Shown here in pieces: positions 37,728 to 46,461 of a DNA stretch of 64,000 nucleotides. The notes under the pieces are model-generated. The model was not told where the DNA came from. It saw nothing but the letters and a program-made list of their open reading frames with translations, and made no database searches. The stretch's first letter is position 1; every line of letters starts with the position of its first letter. A program made the translations under genes and the position numbers. This DNA comes from AWTP1-18 sp036504515 (lineage in GTDB: Bacteria; Pseudomonadota; Gammaproteobacteria; Burkholderiales; Rhodocyclaceae), in the NCBI GenBank assembly GCA_036504515.1, contig DASXVA010000001.1, positions 744,001 through 808,000 of the forward strand, read 5' to 3'.

Positions 37728-38726
37728 ATGCTGAGTTTCTTCAAGAAGAAAAACACCGAAGCTTCCAAGGAAATCGAAGATGCCCAGACTGAAGTGACGG
37801 AGGGCTCTCCAAAGCTTTCCTGGACTGAGCGCCTGAAGGCCGGCTTGTCCCGCACACGAGCCCAGTTGGGCAGCAGTCTGACTGGGCTGTTCAGTCGAGG
37901 AAAGATTGACGACGAGTTACTCGAAGAGCTGGAATCCACGCTATTGATGGCCGATTGTGGCGTGGCGGCGACCCAATGGCTGTTGACAGAGCTGCAAGCC
38001 AAGGTCAAACGGGAAAAGCTGGAAACGCCTGCCCAATTGCAACAGGCCTTGATCGATCTGCTGGAGCAATTGCTTGCCCCGCTGGAAACGCCATTGGATG
38101 TCAGCACTCACAAACCCTTCATCATCATGATCGCCGGGGTAAACGGTGCCGGGAAGACGACTTCCATCGGCAAGCTGGCCAAGTACTTTCAGAGTCAGGG
38201 TAATAAGGTATTGCTCGCCGCCGGTGACACTTTCCGTGCCGCCGCCCGGGAACAGTTGATGACTTGGGGCGAACGCAATGACGTCACCGTGATTGCCCAG
38301 GAAAGCGGCGACCCGGCAGCCGTGGTGTTTGATGCCATTTCTGCTGCCAAAGCCCGGGGGATTGATGTGGTGCTGGCCGATACCGCAGGCCGCTTGCCGA
38401 CACAGTTGAATCTGATGGAAGAAATTGCCAAGGTCCGGCGTGTCGTCCAAAAGGCCGACCCGAGCGGCCCCCATGAAGTCATTCTGGTACTGGATGCCAA
38501 TATCGGGCAAAACGCCATTGCGCAGGTACAGGCCTTCGACAAGGCCATCGGCGTTACCGGCCTGATCGTGACCAAGCTGGACGGCACTGCCAAGGGTGGG
38601 GTTCTGGCCGCCATCGCCCGGCAGTGCCCAAAGCCGGTGCGATTTATCGGTGTCGGTGAGGGAATTGACGACTTGCAGCCCTTCAAAGTGAAGGAATTCG
38701 TCGCAGCGCTGTTTGAAACAGCTTGA
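37728..38726 (+). CDS. ftsY: Signal recognition particle receptor FtsY
   Basis: SRP receptor GTPase (332 residues) that docks ribosome-nascent chains at the membrane. After a charged N-terminal A-domain comes the NG domain with G1 GVNGAGKTTSIGKLA, DTFRAAAREQL, DTAGRLPTQ and the TKLDGTAKGG closing loop. The ATG at 37728 (MLSFFKKK) is preferred over one at 37683, which would precede the conserved start. ftsE/ftsX do not follow; a terminator and tRNAs do. Confidence 0.97.
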   Translation: MLSFFKKKNTEASKEIEDAQTEVTEGSPKLSWTERLKAGLSRTRAQLGSSLTGLFSRGKIDDELLEELESTLLMADCGVAATQWLLTELQAKVKREKLETPAQLQQALIDLLEQLLAPLETPLDVSTHKPFIIMIAGVNGAGKTTSIGKLAKYFQSQGNKVLLAAGDTFRAAAREQLMTWGERNDVTVIAQESGDPAAVVFDAISAAKARGIDVVLADTAGRLPTQLNLMEEIAKVRRVVQKADPSGPHEVILVLDANIGQNAIAQVQAFDKAIGVTGLIVTKLDGTAKGGVLAAIARQCPKPVRFIGVGEGIDDLQPFKVKEFVAALFETA

Positions 38727-38754
38727 CCGGAGTCTGATACAGAAGTTTGAAAGC

Positions 38755-38783
38755 AAAAAGCCCGGCACAAGACCGGGCTTTTT
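38755..38783 (+). terminator. Rho-independent terminator of ftsY
   Basis: AAAAAGCCCGG (38755-38765) pairs with CCGGGCTTTTT (38773-38783) across a seven-base loop; the T-run follows directly. It also faces the tRNA genes from the minus side, so it may act on both. Confidence 0.92.
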
Positions 38784-38796
38784 GTTTCTTACCATT

Positions 38797-38872
38797 TGGT
38801 GGGCTGTGAGTGATTCGAACACTCGACCTACGGATTAAGAGTCCGCTGCTCTACCAGCTGAGCTAACAGCCC
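38797..38872 (-). tRNA. tRNA-Lys (CUU)
   Basis: Minus-strand cloverleaf: acceptor GGGCTGT/ACAGCCC, anticodon loop CTCTTAA (anticodon CTT), GTTCGAATC T-loop and encoded CCA. It is the last of three tRNAs in the minus-strand cluster. Confidence 0.95.
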
Positions 38873-38915
38873 GAGGGCGCGCAGTATATACGAAGCTGCG
38901 TCAATTTTCCTGTTT

Positions 38916-38991
38916 TGGTGGGTCGGGCGAGATTCGAACTCGCGACCAACGGATTAAAAGTCCGCTGCTCTACCGGCTGAGCTACCGACCC
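38916..38991 (-). tRNA. tRNA-Lys (UUU)
   Basis: Minus-strand cloverleaf: acceptor GGGTCGG/CCGACCC, anticodon loop CTTTTAA (anticodon TTT), CCA encoded. Only 43 bases separate it from the second lysine tRNA, whose anticodon arm differs at one base. Confidence 0.95.
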
Positions 38992-39085
38992 CCGAAAAAG
39001 GAGGGCGGATTATAGGTAGGCACCTTTGCCCTGTCAAACGAAGTGGTGATCGCAGGGACAAAAACACATAGCGGGACAAAGTGTT

Positions 39086-39159
39086 TGGAGCGGGTGAAGG
39101 GAGTCGAACCCTCGTCATCAGCTTGGGAAGCTGAGGTAATGCCGTTATACGACACCCGC
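39086..39159 (-). tRNA. tRNA-Gly (CCC)
   Basis: Minus-strand cloverleaf: acceptor GCGGGTG/CACCCGC, anticodon stem TCAGC/GCTGA with loop TTCCCAA (anticodon CCC), CCA encoded. It is first in the transcribed order of the Gly-Lys-Lys cluster; the promoter should lie at 39160-39300. Confidence 0.95.
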
Positions 39160-39302
39160 GGCAAGGGCGCGATTCTATTCTGATTTTGTTGGCAAGGGAA
39201 AGGCTGGATGATGGTCCGAAGCCCGCCAAATGATGGGTTTCAGCTGTATTTCTCTTGCACCTGCGTGTCAGGGTATCCCGAGCTGCCTGTAAAATTGCCG
39301 CC

Positions 39303-39506
39303 ATGATTTCCCTTTGCATCAATGGCGAAAATCGCCAATTCCTAGATGTTTCAACGGTATCCGATTTACTGGCAGCGCTTTCGTTGACCGGTAAGCGCGT
39401 GGCGGTGGAACGGAATGGCGAAATTGTTCCCAAGAGTTTGCATGGGGGGGCAGTGCTAAACGATGGCGACAAACTGGAAATAGTTGTTGCGGTCGGAGGT
39501 GGGTGA
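39303..39506 (+). CDS. thiS: Sulfur carrier protein ThiS
   Basis: A 67-residue ubiquitin-fold sulfur carrier for the thiazole half of thiamine, ending in the GG that is thiocarboxylated (VAVGGG). The start ATG at 39303 matches family length; an upstream GTG/ATG region would add residues without similarity. thiG follows after 57 bases. There is no recognisable TPP riboswitch in the 140 bases upstream. Confidence 0.94.
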   Translation: MISLCINGENRQFLDVSTVSDLLAALSLTGKRVAVERNGEIVPKSLHGGAVLNDGDKLEIVVAVGGG

Positions 39507-39563
39507 GTTGCGCTCCACCAAGCAACTTGACTCTGATCCCCCTAATCTCTGCAGATAGATGCC

Positions 39564-40352
39564 ATGACCCAGGACACGCTTAATATTGCCGGCAAGTCGT
39601 TTTCTTCACGACTGTTGGTCGGAACGGGGAAGTACAAGGATTTTGCCCAGACGCGAGAGGCGATCGTTGCCTCCGGGGCGGAGATTGTCACGGTCGCCAT
39701 CCGGCGCACCAATATTGGACAAGAGCCGGGTCAGGCATCCCTGCTTGATTTTTTGCCTCCAGCGGAATTCACCTATCTACCGAATACGGCTGGCTGCTTC
39801 AATGCGGAGGATGCGGTCCGTACCCTTCGCCTGGCCCGAGAACTGTTGGATGGCCATGATTTGGTGAAGCTGGAAGTTCTTGGCGACAGTCATACGCTTT
39901 TCCCCAACATGCCGGAAACGTTGAAAGCTGCGGAAACCTTGGTCAAAGATGGCTTCAAGGTTATGGTTTATTGTGCTGACGACCCGATTCAGGCCCGCAT
40001 GCTGGAGGATATCGGCTGTGTGGCCATCATGCCGCTGGCCAGTTTGATCGGCTCCGGCATGGGGATTCTCAACCCCTGGAACCTCAAGCTCATTATTGAT
40101 CAGGCCAAAGTCCCCGTTCTGGTGGATGCCGGAGTGGGAACAGCTTCTGATGCGGCCATTGCCATGGAATTGGGCTGCGATGGGGTGCTGATGAATACAG
40201 CGATTGCCGGCGCCCAGAATCCTGTACTGATGGCCGGAGCCATGAAAAAAGCAGTGGAAGCGGGTCGCGAAGCTTTCCTTGCTGGCCGTATGCCCAAGAA
40301 GTACTACACCGCATCACCCAGCTCGCCGACGGGCGGCCTGATCGGTTCGTGA
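39564..40352 (+). CDS. thiG: Thiazole synthase ThiG
   Basis: Thiazole phosphate synthase (262 residues), using ThiS thiocarboxylate, dehydroglycine and DXP. The Schiff-base lysine lies in LVKLEVLGD (K96-98 region), and the phosphate-binding end VPVLVDAGVGTASDAAIAMELG is clear. ThiO or ThiH, ThiF and ThiC are not in the window. The downstream gene overlaps its stop by four bases. Confidence 0.96.
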   Translation: MTQDTLNIAGKSFSSRLLVGTGKYKDFAQTREAIVASGAEIVTVAIRRTNIGQEPGQASLLDFLPPAEFTYLPNTAGCFNAEDAVRTLRLARELLDGHDLVKLEVLGDSHTLFPNMPETLKAAETLVKDGFKVMVYCADDPIQARMLEDIGCVAIMPLASLIGSGMGILNPWNLKLIIDQAKVPVLVDAGVGTASDAAIAMELGCDGVLMNTAIAGAQNPVLMAGAMKKAVEAGREAFLAGRMPKKYYTASPSSPTGGLIGS

Positions 40353-40930
40353 AGCGGGCAGTTTTAGCGCTTGCCCTGGGGCTGGCGATAACGACTGTAT
40401 TTGCCCGGGAGCTACCCCCGCAGCGGTCTGTTACTCCTGTTCAGGCGGCAACTTTGCCCACTGGTTATGTGTTTGATAATCCGCAGTTACTGGCTCAGCA
40501 ACTGTTGTGGGGCATTGTGCATGGCGTTCGCTTGCTCGGTATCACTTGCCAAGCAAGAGGTTATTCCGGAGCTGCAGAGGCCTACGCAGACTGGATGGAT
40601 CGGCAGAAAAATAGGTTGCAAGCTGCTGAACGGGATCTTGCTCGGCACTATTTTGGTCGGGATACGGCCGCGCCTGAGGATATTTCAGCTGCGTTGTTGT
40701 TAAAGCCCGCGCTGGATATTTCGCCGGAGTTGCTTGCTGCCGCGTGCAATTCCCTTCCTGAGGCCTTACAGAAGGAACGGTACGATTTGGAGAAGTTTTA
40801 TGCCGATCGGCGCGCCGCTATCGAACATGGCGACCCCGAGTTTCCCGGTGCAGTTTGGCTTGAGCCAGAAAATAATGAACCCAAGCCTCCAGAGGAAGTG
40901 CCTGTTGAGGCCGAAAAGGAAAATGAATGA
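40349..40930 (+). CDS. Hypothetical secreted protein between thiG and trmB
   Basis: A 193-residue protein with no recognised domain. A short signal peptide (VLALALGLAITTVFA, residues 5-19) suggests export. The mature part has helical, charge-rich sequence with two cysteines (CQARGYSGAAEAYADWMDR and AAACNSLPEAL) and a Pro/Glu-rich C-terminus (about 170-193). The GTG start overlaps the thiG stop (GTGA), and its own stop overlaps trmB (ATGA), so it is translationally coupled on both sides. Function unknown; lower GC than its neighbours by eye. Confidence 0.75.
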   Translation: MKRAVLALALGLAITTVFARELPPQRSVTPVQAATLPTGYVFDNPQLLAQQLLWGIVHGVRLLGITCQARGYSGAAEAYADWMDRQKNRLQAAERDLARHYFGRDTAAPEDISAALLLKPALDISPELLAAACNSLPEALQKERYDLEKFYADRRAAIEHGDPEFPGAVWLEPENNEPKPPEEVPVEAEKENE

Positions 40931-41637
40931 CTGATGGGCATAGTCTTGAGAAAAAAGAAGGAAGCCAGACATGGCGGCACATTCGCAGCTTTGTGCTTCG
41001 ACAGGGCCGGGTATCGGTAGCCCAGCAGCGGTTTTATGAGGCTGAGATGCCGAAGTGGGGCATCCCCTATACAAAAAAATTGCTGGATTTTCCTGATGCT
41101 TTTGGACGAAGCACTCCAACCATCATGGAAATAGGCTGTGGCATGGGGGAGACCACGGCGGCTATTGCTGCCGCGCATCCTCAGAACAGTTACATCGGTA
41201 TTGAGGTTCACACGCCAGGTGTGGGTGCGCTACTCAAGGAACTTGCTACTCGTGAGCTGACTAATCTCCGGGTCATCCAGCATGATGCGGTTGAGGTGGT
41301 TCAGGACATGATTCCAGCGCAAAGCTTGGCAGGAATACATGTTTTCTTTCCCGACCCCTGGCATAAAAAGCGCCATAACAAGCGCCGCTTGATTCAGCCT
41401 GCTTTTGTTGCCGAACTTGCCAAGAGACTGGTTCCTGGCGGCTATATCCACTGTGCGACGGATTGGGAAGAGTATGCCCAGCAAATGCTCGAAGTCATGA
41501 GTGGCGAGCCCTTGTTGAAGAACACTGCGGAAAACTATGCTCCCCGTCCGGCTTATCGCCCCCTGACAAAGTTTGAACAACGGGGCGTACGGTTGGGGCA
41601 TGGTGTATGGGATGTCGTGTTTAAAAGGGTTGAGTAA
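40927..41637 (+). CDS. trmB: tRNA (guanosine(46)-N7)-methyltransferase
   Basis: A 236-residue SAM-dependent enzyme that methylates G46 in the tRNA variable loop. The SAM motif IMEIGCGMGETTAAIA (about residues 63-78) and the substrate motif FPDPWHKKRHNKRRL are diagnostic. The start ATG overlaps the preceding gene's stop. The N-terminal 35 residues are charged and variable, as usual in the family. Confidence 0.95.
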   Translation: MTDGHSLEKKEGSQTWRHIRSFVLRQGRVSVAQQRFYEAEMPKWGIPYTKKLLDFPDAFGRSTPTIMEIGCGMGETTAAIAAAHPQNSYIGIEVHTPGVGALLKELATRELTNLRVIQHDAVEVVQDMIPAQSLAGIHVFFPDPWHKKRHNKRRLIQPAFVAELAKRLVPGGYIHCATDWEEYAQQMLEVMSGEPLLKNTAENYAPRPAYRPLTKFEQRGVRLGHGVWDVVFKRVE

Positions 41638-41743
41638 GCCTTTGATTAAATATGCGAAAATGCTTTGCTTGTCAGAACCCCTTTTGAGCTGTTTGCGATC
41701 GGCGACTTTTTATGATGATTGTTCTTACCCATTCCGCTGAAGT

Positions 41744-42754
41744 ATGAAAATTCTTGTTACCGGAGCTGCCGGCTTTATCGGGATGCATGTTTGTGAGCGA
41801 TTGCTGGCCCGTGGCGATACCGTTATTGGCATCGACAACCTTAACGACTACTACGATGTCGCGCTCAAAACAGCTCGCTTGATGCGGCTGACACCCAGTG
41901 GCGGCTTCAGTTTTCATCAACTGGATGTTGCAGACCGTTCTGGAATTGCTGCTTTGTTCGAACAGGAACGTCCAGGCCGCGTTATTCATTTGGCGGCCCA
42001 GGCTGGGGTGCGTTATTCAATCCAGAATCCGAATGCGTATGTGGATAGCAATCTCGTCGGGTTTGTGAATATCCTTGAAGGATGCCGCCATAATAAGGTG
42101 GAACATCTGGTCTATGCCAGTAGCTCGAGTGTTTACGGTGGCAATACGAAGCTGCCATTTTCCGAGCACGATAATGTGGATCATCCTGTCAGCCTTTATG
42201 CCGCGACCAAAAAAGCCAATGAGCTGATGGCCCATACCTATAGCCATTTGTACGGACTACCCACTACCGGCCTGCGCTTCTTTACCGTGTACGGGCCGTG
42301 GGGCCGACCTGATATGGCCTACTGGAAATTTACAGAAGCTATTTTGGCTGGCCGCCCGATCGATATATACAACCATGGGCAGATGAAACGGGACTTCACC
42401 TATATCGACGATATTGTTGAAGGTGTTGTACGGGTGGCGGACCAAGCTGCGCAAGCTGACCCTGCTTTTGATGGTTTGCAACCAGACCCGGCGCGAAGTA
42501 GTGCCCCTTACCGGCTATTCAATATTGGCAATCATGAACCGGTAAGTCTGATGGGTTTTATCGGCATACTCGAGCAATCATTGGGACGAACCGCGGATAA
42601 AGTCTTTCTGCCCTTGCAGGACGGAGATGTTCCCTCCACAAATGCGGACGTATCCGAATTGAGCAAGGCGGTTGGTTTTTCACCCGTAACCAATGTTGTT
42701 CATGGCATTGAGCGATTTGTCGCTTGGTATAAGGCATACCACCAGTTGCCCTGA
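41744..42754 (+). CDS. UDP-glucuronate 4-epimerase-like NAD-dependent sugar epimerase
   Basis: A 336-residue extended SDR with the Rossmann motif GAAGFIG (residues 7-13) and the catalytic S-Y-K set (ASSSSVYGG; SLYAATKKANE, Y and K). The insert PWGRPDMAYWKFTEAILAGRP is typical of UDP-glucuronate epimerases (LspL, CapI type), which make UDP-galacturonate for capsule or LPS. It begins the five-gene sugar-nucleotide cluster. UDP-glucose dehydrogenase is not in the window. Confidence 0.88.
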   Translation: MKILVTGAAGFIGMHVCERLLARGDTVIGIDNLNDYYDVALKTARLMRLTPSGGFSFHQLDVADRSGIAALFEQERPGRVIHLAAQAGVRYSIQNPNAYVDSNLVGFVNILEGCRHNKVEHLVYASSSSVYGGNTKLPFSEHDNVDHPVSLYAATKKANELMAHTYSHLYGLPTTGLRFFTVYGPWGRPDMAYWKFTEAILAGRPIDIYNHGQMKRDFTYIDDIVEGVVRVADQAAQADPAFDGLQPDPARSSAPYRLFNIGNHEPVSLMGFIGILEQSLGRTADKVFLPLQDGDVPSTNADVSELSKAVGFSPVTNVVHGIERFVAWYKAYHQLP

Positions 42755-42798
42755 TCTGTTTTAGAGAAAGCTTCACCCAAGGCGAAAGCGAAGTCATC

Positions 42799-44256
42799 AT
42801 GCACATTCAGCCAGTTATTCTTTGTGGTGGGTCCGGGACTCGACTTTGGCCCCTTTCCCGTGAACAGTATCCCAAGCAGTTGCTGAAGCTAAATGGTGAC
42901 GTCACCATGCTTCAGGCAACGGCCCAACGGTTGCAAGGATTGCCTCTGGGGAGTGGCGATCATTTGGCCTCGCCTATTCTGGTGGGTAACGAGGAATATC
43001 GCTTCCTGATCGCACAGCAACTCAAGGACATTGGTGTCAAGCATGCACCGATTATTCTGGAGCCCAGCGGCCGCAATACTGCCCCTGCATTGACTATTGC
43101 TGCACTCGCCTCTCTTGCCAGAGATAAGGACGCTCTGCTGGTCATCATGCCAGCGGATCATGTGATTCAGGATCGCGAGGCTTTTCAGGAGTCAGTGCTC
43201 GCAGCCATAACATTGGCCCAGCAAGGCAAGTTGGTTACTTTTGGCATTGAACCCACAGGGCCTGAAACGGGTTACGGATATATCAAGCTCGGTAAGGCAA
43301 TTGAAGGGACCAAAGGATTTTTGGTTGATCAATTTGTTGAAAAGCCGGACCTGGCAACTGCAGAAGCTTATCTGGCTAGCGGCAACTATCTCTGGAATGG
43401 CGGCATTTTCGTTATGCAAGCCGCGACCTGGTTAGCAAAGATCAAGCACTATTGCCCGGAGATGGGTGCTGCTATGCAACGATCTTTTGATGGCAGTGCA
43501 CAAGACAAGGATTTTCTTCGTCCGGACAAAGAGGCTTTTGAGTCCAGCCCCAGCGACTCCATTGACTACGCTGTTCTGGAGAAATTGGCTGATCCACGCG
43601 GCAACACAGGAGAAGTGGTGGTGGTGCCCCTTGCTGCCAAATGGTCCGACCTTGGTGCCTGGAATGCCCTGTGGGAAATCGGCGAGAAAGACCAGAATCA
43701 GAATGTGCTGATGGGCGATGTGATTACTACTGACACTCACAACACCTTGGTTGTTTCCCAGGATAGATTGATTGCTTGCGTGGGCTTGGACAACATCGTT
43801 GTTGTCGACACGCCGGATGCCGTGTTGGTTGCCGATAAGGACCAGATGCAATACGTCAAAAACATTGTGACCAGTCTCAAGGCCCAGGCTAGAACGGAGA
43901 GCCAGAGTCATCGCAAGGTTTACCGTCCGTGGGGCTGGTACGACAGTATTGACGAAGGCCCCCGCTTTCAAGTGAAGCGAATTGTCGTTAATCCCGGCGC
44001 TGCGTTAAGTTTGCAAATGCATCATCACCGCGCAGAGCACTGGATAGTCGTGTCCGGGAGTGCCAAGGTTACCCGTGGAGACGAATCTTTTCTGGTGAGC
44101 GAAAACGAATCCACGTACATCCCTATTGGCACTAAACATCGGCTGGAGAATCCCGGAAGGCTGCCGTTAGAAATGATTGAAGTGCAGTCGGGGAGTTATT
44201 TGGGTGAAGACGATATTGTTCGATTTGAAGATGATTACGGGCGAGTTCAGCACTGA
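42799..44256 (+). CDS. manC: Mannose-1-phosphate guanylyltransferase / mannose-6-phosphate isomerase
   Basis: Bifunctional type II PMI-GMP (485 residues). The N-terminal nucleotidyltransferase has the pyrophosphorylase signature GGSGTRLWPLSREQYPKQ and the sugar loop NAWNALWEIG; the C-terminal cupin isomerase has PWGWYDSIDEGPRFQVK and the metal-binding QMHHHRAEHW. It makes GDP-mannose, the substrate of the next two genes. Symbols algA, xanB or cpsB are used for the same family. Confidence 0.95.
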   Translation: MHIQPVILCGGSGTRLWPLSREQYPKQLLKLNGDVTMLQATAQRLQGLPLGSGDHLASPILVGNEEYRFLIAQQLKDIGVKHAPIILEPSGRNTAPALTIAALASLARDKDALLVIMPADHVIQDREAFQESVLAAITLAQQGKLVTFGIEPTGPETGYGYIKLGKAIEGTKGFLVDQFVEKPDLATAEAYLASGNYLWNGGIFVMQAATWLAKIKHYCPEMGAAMQRSFDGSAQDKDFLRPDKEAFESSPSDSIDYAVLEKLADPRGNTGEVVVVPLAAKWSDLGAWNALWEIGEKDQNQNVLMGDVITTDTHNTLVVSQDRLIACVGLDNIVVVDTPDAVLVADKDQMQYVKNIVTSLKAQARTESQSHRKVYRPWGWYDSIDEGPRFQVKRIVVNPGAALSLQMHHHRAEHWIVVSGSAKVTRGDESFLVSENESTYIPIGTKHRLENPGRLPLEMIEVQSGSYLGEDDIVRFEDDYGRVQH

Positions 44257-44267
44257 GGTAAATACTT

Positions 44268-45245
44268 GTGGGCAATAAGGAAGCAAAAATCTACGTTGCT
44301 GGGCACCGCGGTATGGTCGGGGCTGCAATTGTTCGTGTGCTGATGCGGTCGGGCGCAAAGAACATCGTCACGCGAACCCATGCTGAGCTTGATCTGACTG
44401 ACCAGTCGGCAGTGCGTACATTTTTTCAGACAGAAAAGCCGGAGCAGGTGTACTTGGCTGCAGCCAAGGTGGGGGGCATCCACGCGAACAACACCTATCC
44501 CGCCGAATTCATTTATCAAAATCTGATGGTGGAGGCGAATGTTATCCATCAAGCATGGGCGAATGGCGTCAAGAAGCTGCTGTTTCTGGGATCGAGTTGC
44601 ATCTATCCCCAGCTTGCACCACAGCCCATGAGCGAAGACACCCTGCTGACCGGTACTCTGGAGCCGACCAATGAACCCTATGCCATTGCGAAGATAGCCG
44701 GGATCAAATTGTGTGAAAGTTATAACCGGCAGTATGGCGAATCGGGAGTGGACTACCGGTCCGTCATGCCGACTAATTTATATGGCCCTGGCGACAATTA
44801 TCATCCGGAAAATTCCCATGTTATTCCCGGCATGATTCGCCGTTTTCATGAAGCGAAAACGAGTGGGGCTGGTGTGGTTACGGTTTGGGGCACAGGCACG
44901 CCATTGCGTGAGTTTCTCTATGTGGACGACATGGCTGAGGCTAGCGTGCACGTCATGGGTTTGTCCAAGGAAACCTATAGTGCCCATACTCGTCCCATGC
45001 TGAGCCATATTAACGTTGGCTTTGGTTCCGACGTTTCAATTCGAGAACTCGCCGAAACGGTTGCAGAAGTTATCGGGTTCAAGGGGGGAATTAATTTTGA
45101 TACCTCCCGACCGGATGGGACGCCAAGAAAGTTGATGGATAGTCATCGATTAAATGCTTTGGGATGGCGTCCCAATGTAAATCTCAGGGCAGGGCTGGCG
45201 CTAGCCTACCAAGACTTTTTAACCCATGATGTTCGGGAGAAATAA
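44268..45245 (+). CDS. fcl: GDP-L-fucose synthase
   Basis: A 325-residue epimerase/reductase (WcaG) making GDP-L-fucose from GDP-4-keto-6-deoxymannose with NADPH. Motifs are the Rossmann GHRGMVGAAIVR, catalytic LGSSCIYP and the Y-X3-K in EPYAIAKIAG. The start is GTG at 44268, 8 bases after a GAGGT site. It precedes gmd, the reverse of the order usual in enterobacteria, so both enzymes are available together. Confidence 0.95.
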   Translation: MGNKEAKIYVAGHRGMVGAAIVRVLMRSGAKNIVTRTHAELDLTDQSAVRTFFQTEKPEQVYLAAAKVGGIHANNTYPAEFIYQNLMVEANVIHQAWANGVKKLLFLGSSCIYPQLAPQPMSEDTLLTGTLEPTNEPYAIAKIAGIKLCESYNRQYGESGVDYRSVMPTNLYGPGDNYHPENSHVIPGMIRRFHEAKTSGAGVVTVWGTGTPLREFLYVDDMAEASVHVMGLSKETYSAHTRPMLSHINVGFGSDVSIRELAETVAEVIGFKGGINFDTSRPDGTPRKLMDSHRLNALGWRPNVNLRAGLALAYQDFLTHDVREK

Positions 45246-45247
45246 GA

Positions 45248-46381
45248 ATGGCAAATATGAGTAAAACCAAGACTGCACTGATTACTGGGATTACAGGGCA
45301 GGATGGTTCCTATCTGGCCGAGTTTCTACTTGAAAAAGGCTATTGCGTTCATGGCATCAAACGGCGGGCAAGTCTGTTCAACACGGACCGCATTGATCAT
45401 ATCTACGAAGATCCGCACGTCGATAATCAGAAATTCATCTTGCATTACGGCGATCTTTCCGACACCAGCAATTTGATTCGCATCATCCAGCAAACTCAGC
45501 CGGACGAGATCTACAACCTTGGCGCTCAGAGCCATGTTGCGGTCAGTTTTGAAAGTCCTGAATACACTGCCGACATTGATGCAATTGGGACTTTGCGTTT
45601 GCTCGAAGCGATTCGGATTCTCGGTCTCGAGAAAAAAACCCGGTTCTATCAGGCAAGCACCAGCGAGCTTTACGGTTTGGTTCAAGAAACCCCCCAGAAA
45701 GAAACCACACCTTTTTACCCGCGGTCACCCTATGCCGTCGCAAAAATGTATGCCTACTGGATTACTGTAAATTATCGTGAAGCCTACGGTATGTACGCCT
45801 GTAACGGGATTTTGTTCAACCATGAAAGCCCCCGGCGAGGTGAAACTTTCGTAACCCGAAAAATTACTCGGGGTTTGGCGAATATTGCCCAGGGCCTTGA
45901 GTCCTGCTTGTTTATGGGGAATATGGATGCTTTGCGGGATTGGGGGCATGCAAAAGACTATGTCCGCATGCAGTGGATGATGTTGCAGCAAGATCAGCCC
46001 GATGATTTTGTGATTGCGACGGGTGTCCAGTACACCGTTAGAAAATTTATCGAATGGTCTGCTGCCGAATTGGGCGTTTCCCTCGAGTTCGTTGGGCAGG
46101 GCGTTGATGAATACGCTGTGGTGCGTGCGATTAATGGAGACAAGGCTCCTGCGGTAAAGGTTGGAGATGTCATCGTACGGATTGATCCACGGTACTTCCG
46201 TCCCACTGAAGTGGAAACATTGCTTGGCGATCCAACAAAAGCTAAAGAAAAACTTGGGTGGACTCCCGAGATAACAGTTCAGGAAATGTGCAAGGAAATG
46301 GTCGCCAATGATTTGAGGCATGCGCAGAAGCAAGCACTGCTTAAGCAGCATGGGTATGCCGTCGTTGTTAACAAAGAATAG
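45248..46381 (+). CDS. gmd: GDP-mannose 4,6-dehydratase
   Basis: Converts GDP-mannose to GDP-4-keto-6-deoxymannose. The 377-residue protein shows ALITGITGQDGSYLAEFLL, the YNLGAQSHVAVSF block and the active-site TSELYG with YPRSPYAVAK. It begins two bases after the fcl stop. A second ATG at 45257 lacks the better spacing to the AGAAATAAG site. With fcl and manC it forms a complete GDP-fucose route from mannose-6-phosphate. Confidence 0.96.
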   Translation: MANMSKTKTALITGITGQDGSYLAEFLLEKGYCVHGIKRRASLFNTDRIDHIYEDPHVDNQKFILHYGDLSDTSNLIRIIQQTQPDEIYNLGAQSHVAVSFESPEYTADIDAIGTLRLLEAIRILGLEKKTRFYQASTSELYGLVQETPQKETTPFYPRSPYAVAKMYAYWITVNYREAYGMYACNGILFNHESPRRGETFVTRKITRGLANIAQGLESCLFMGNMDALRDWGHAKDYVRMQWMMLQQDQPDDFVIATGVQYTVRKFIEWSAAELGVSLEFVGQGVDEYAVVRAINGDKAPAVKVGDVIVRIDPRYFRPTEVETLLGDPTKAKEKLGWTPEITVQEMCKEMVANDLRHAQKQALLKQHGYAVVVNKE

Positions 46382-46461
46382 TTGGTGGGAAAATTCTTGC
46401 TTCAACGAACGACGCAGAATGATTCACGCGCCGGACAAGTTGAGCTGACTCGGTAACTCAT

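Noticed and set aside
39160..39302. TPP riboswitch before thiS
   Set aside because: No CTGAGA-type core or matching P1/P2 elements are visible, and the space also has to hold the tRNA promoter.
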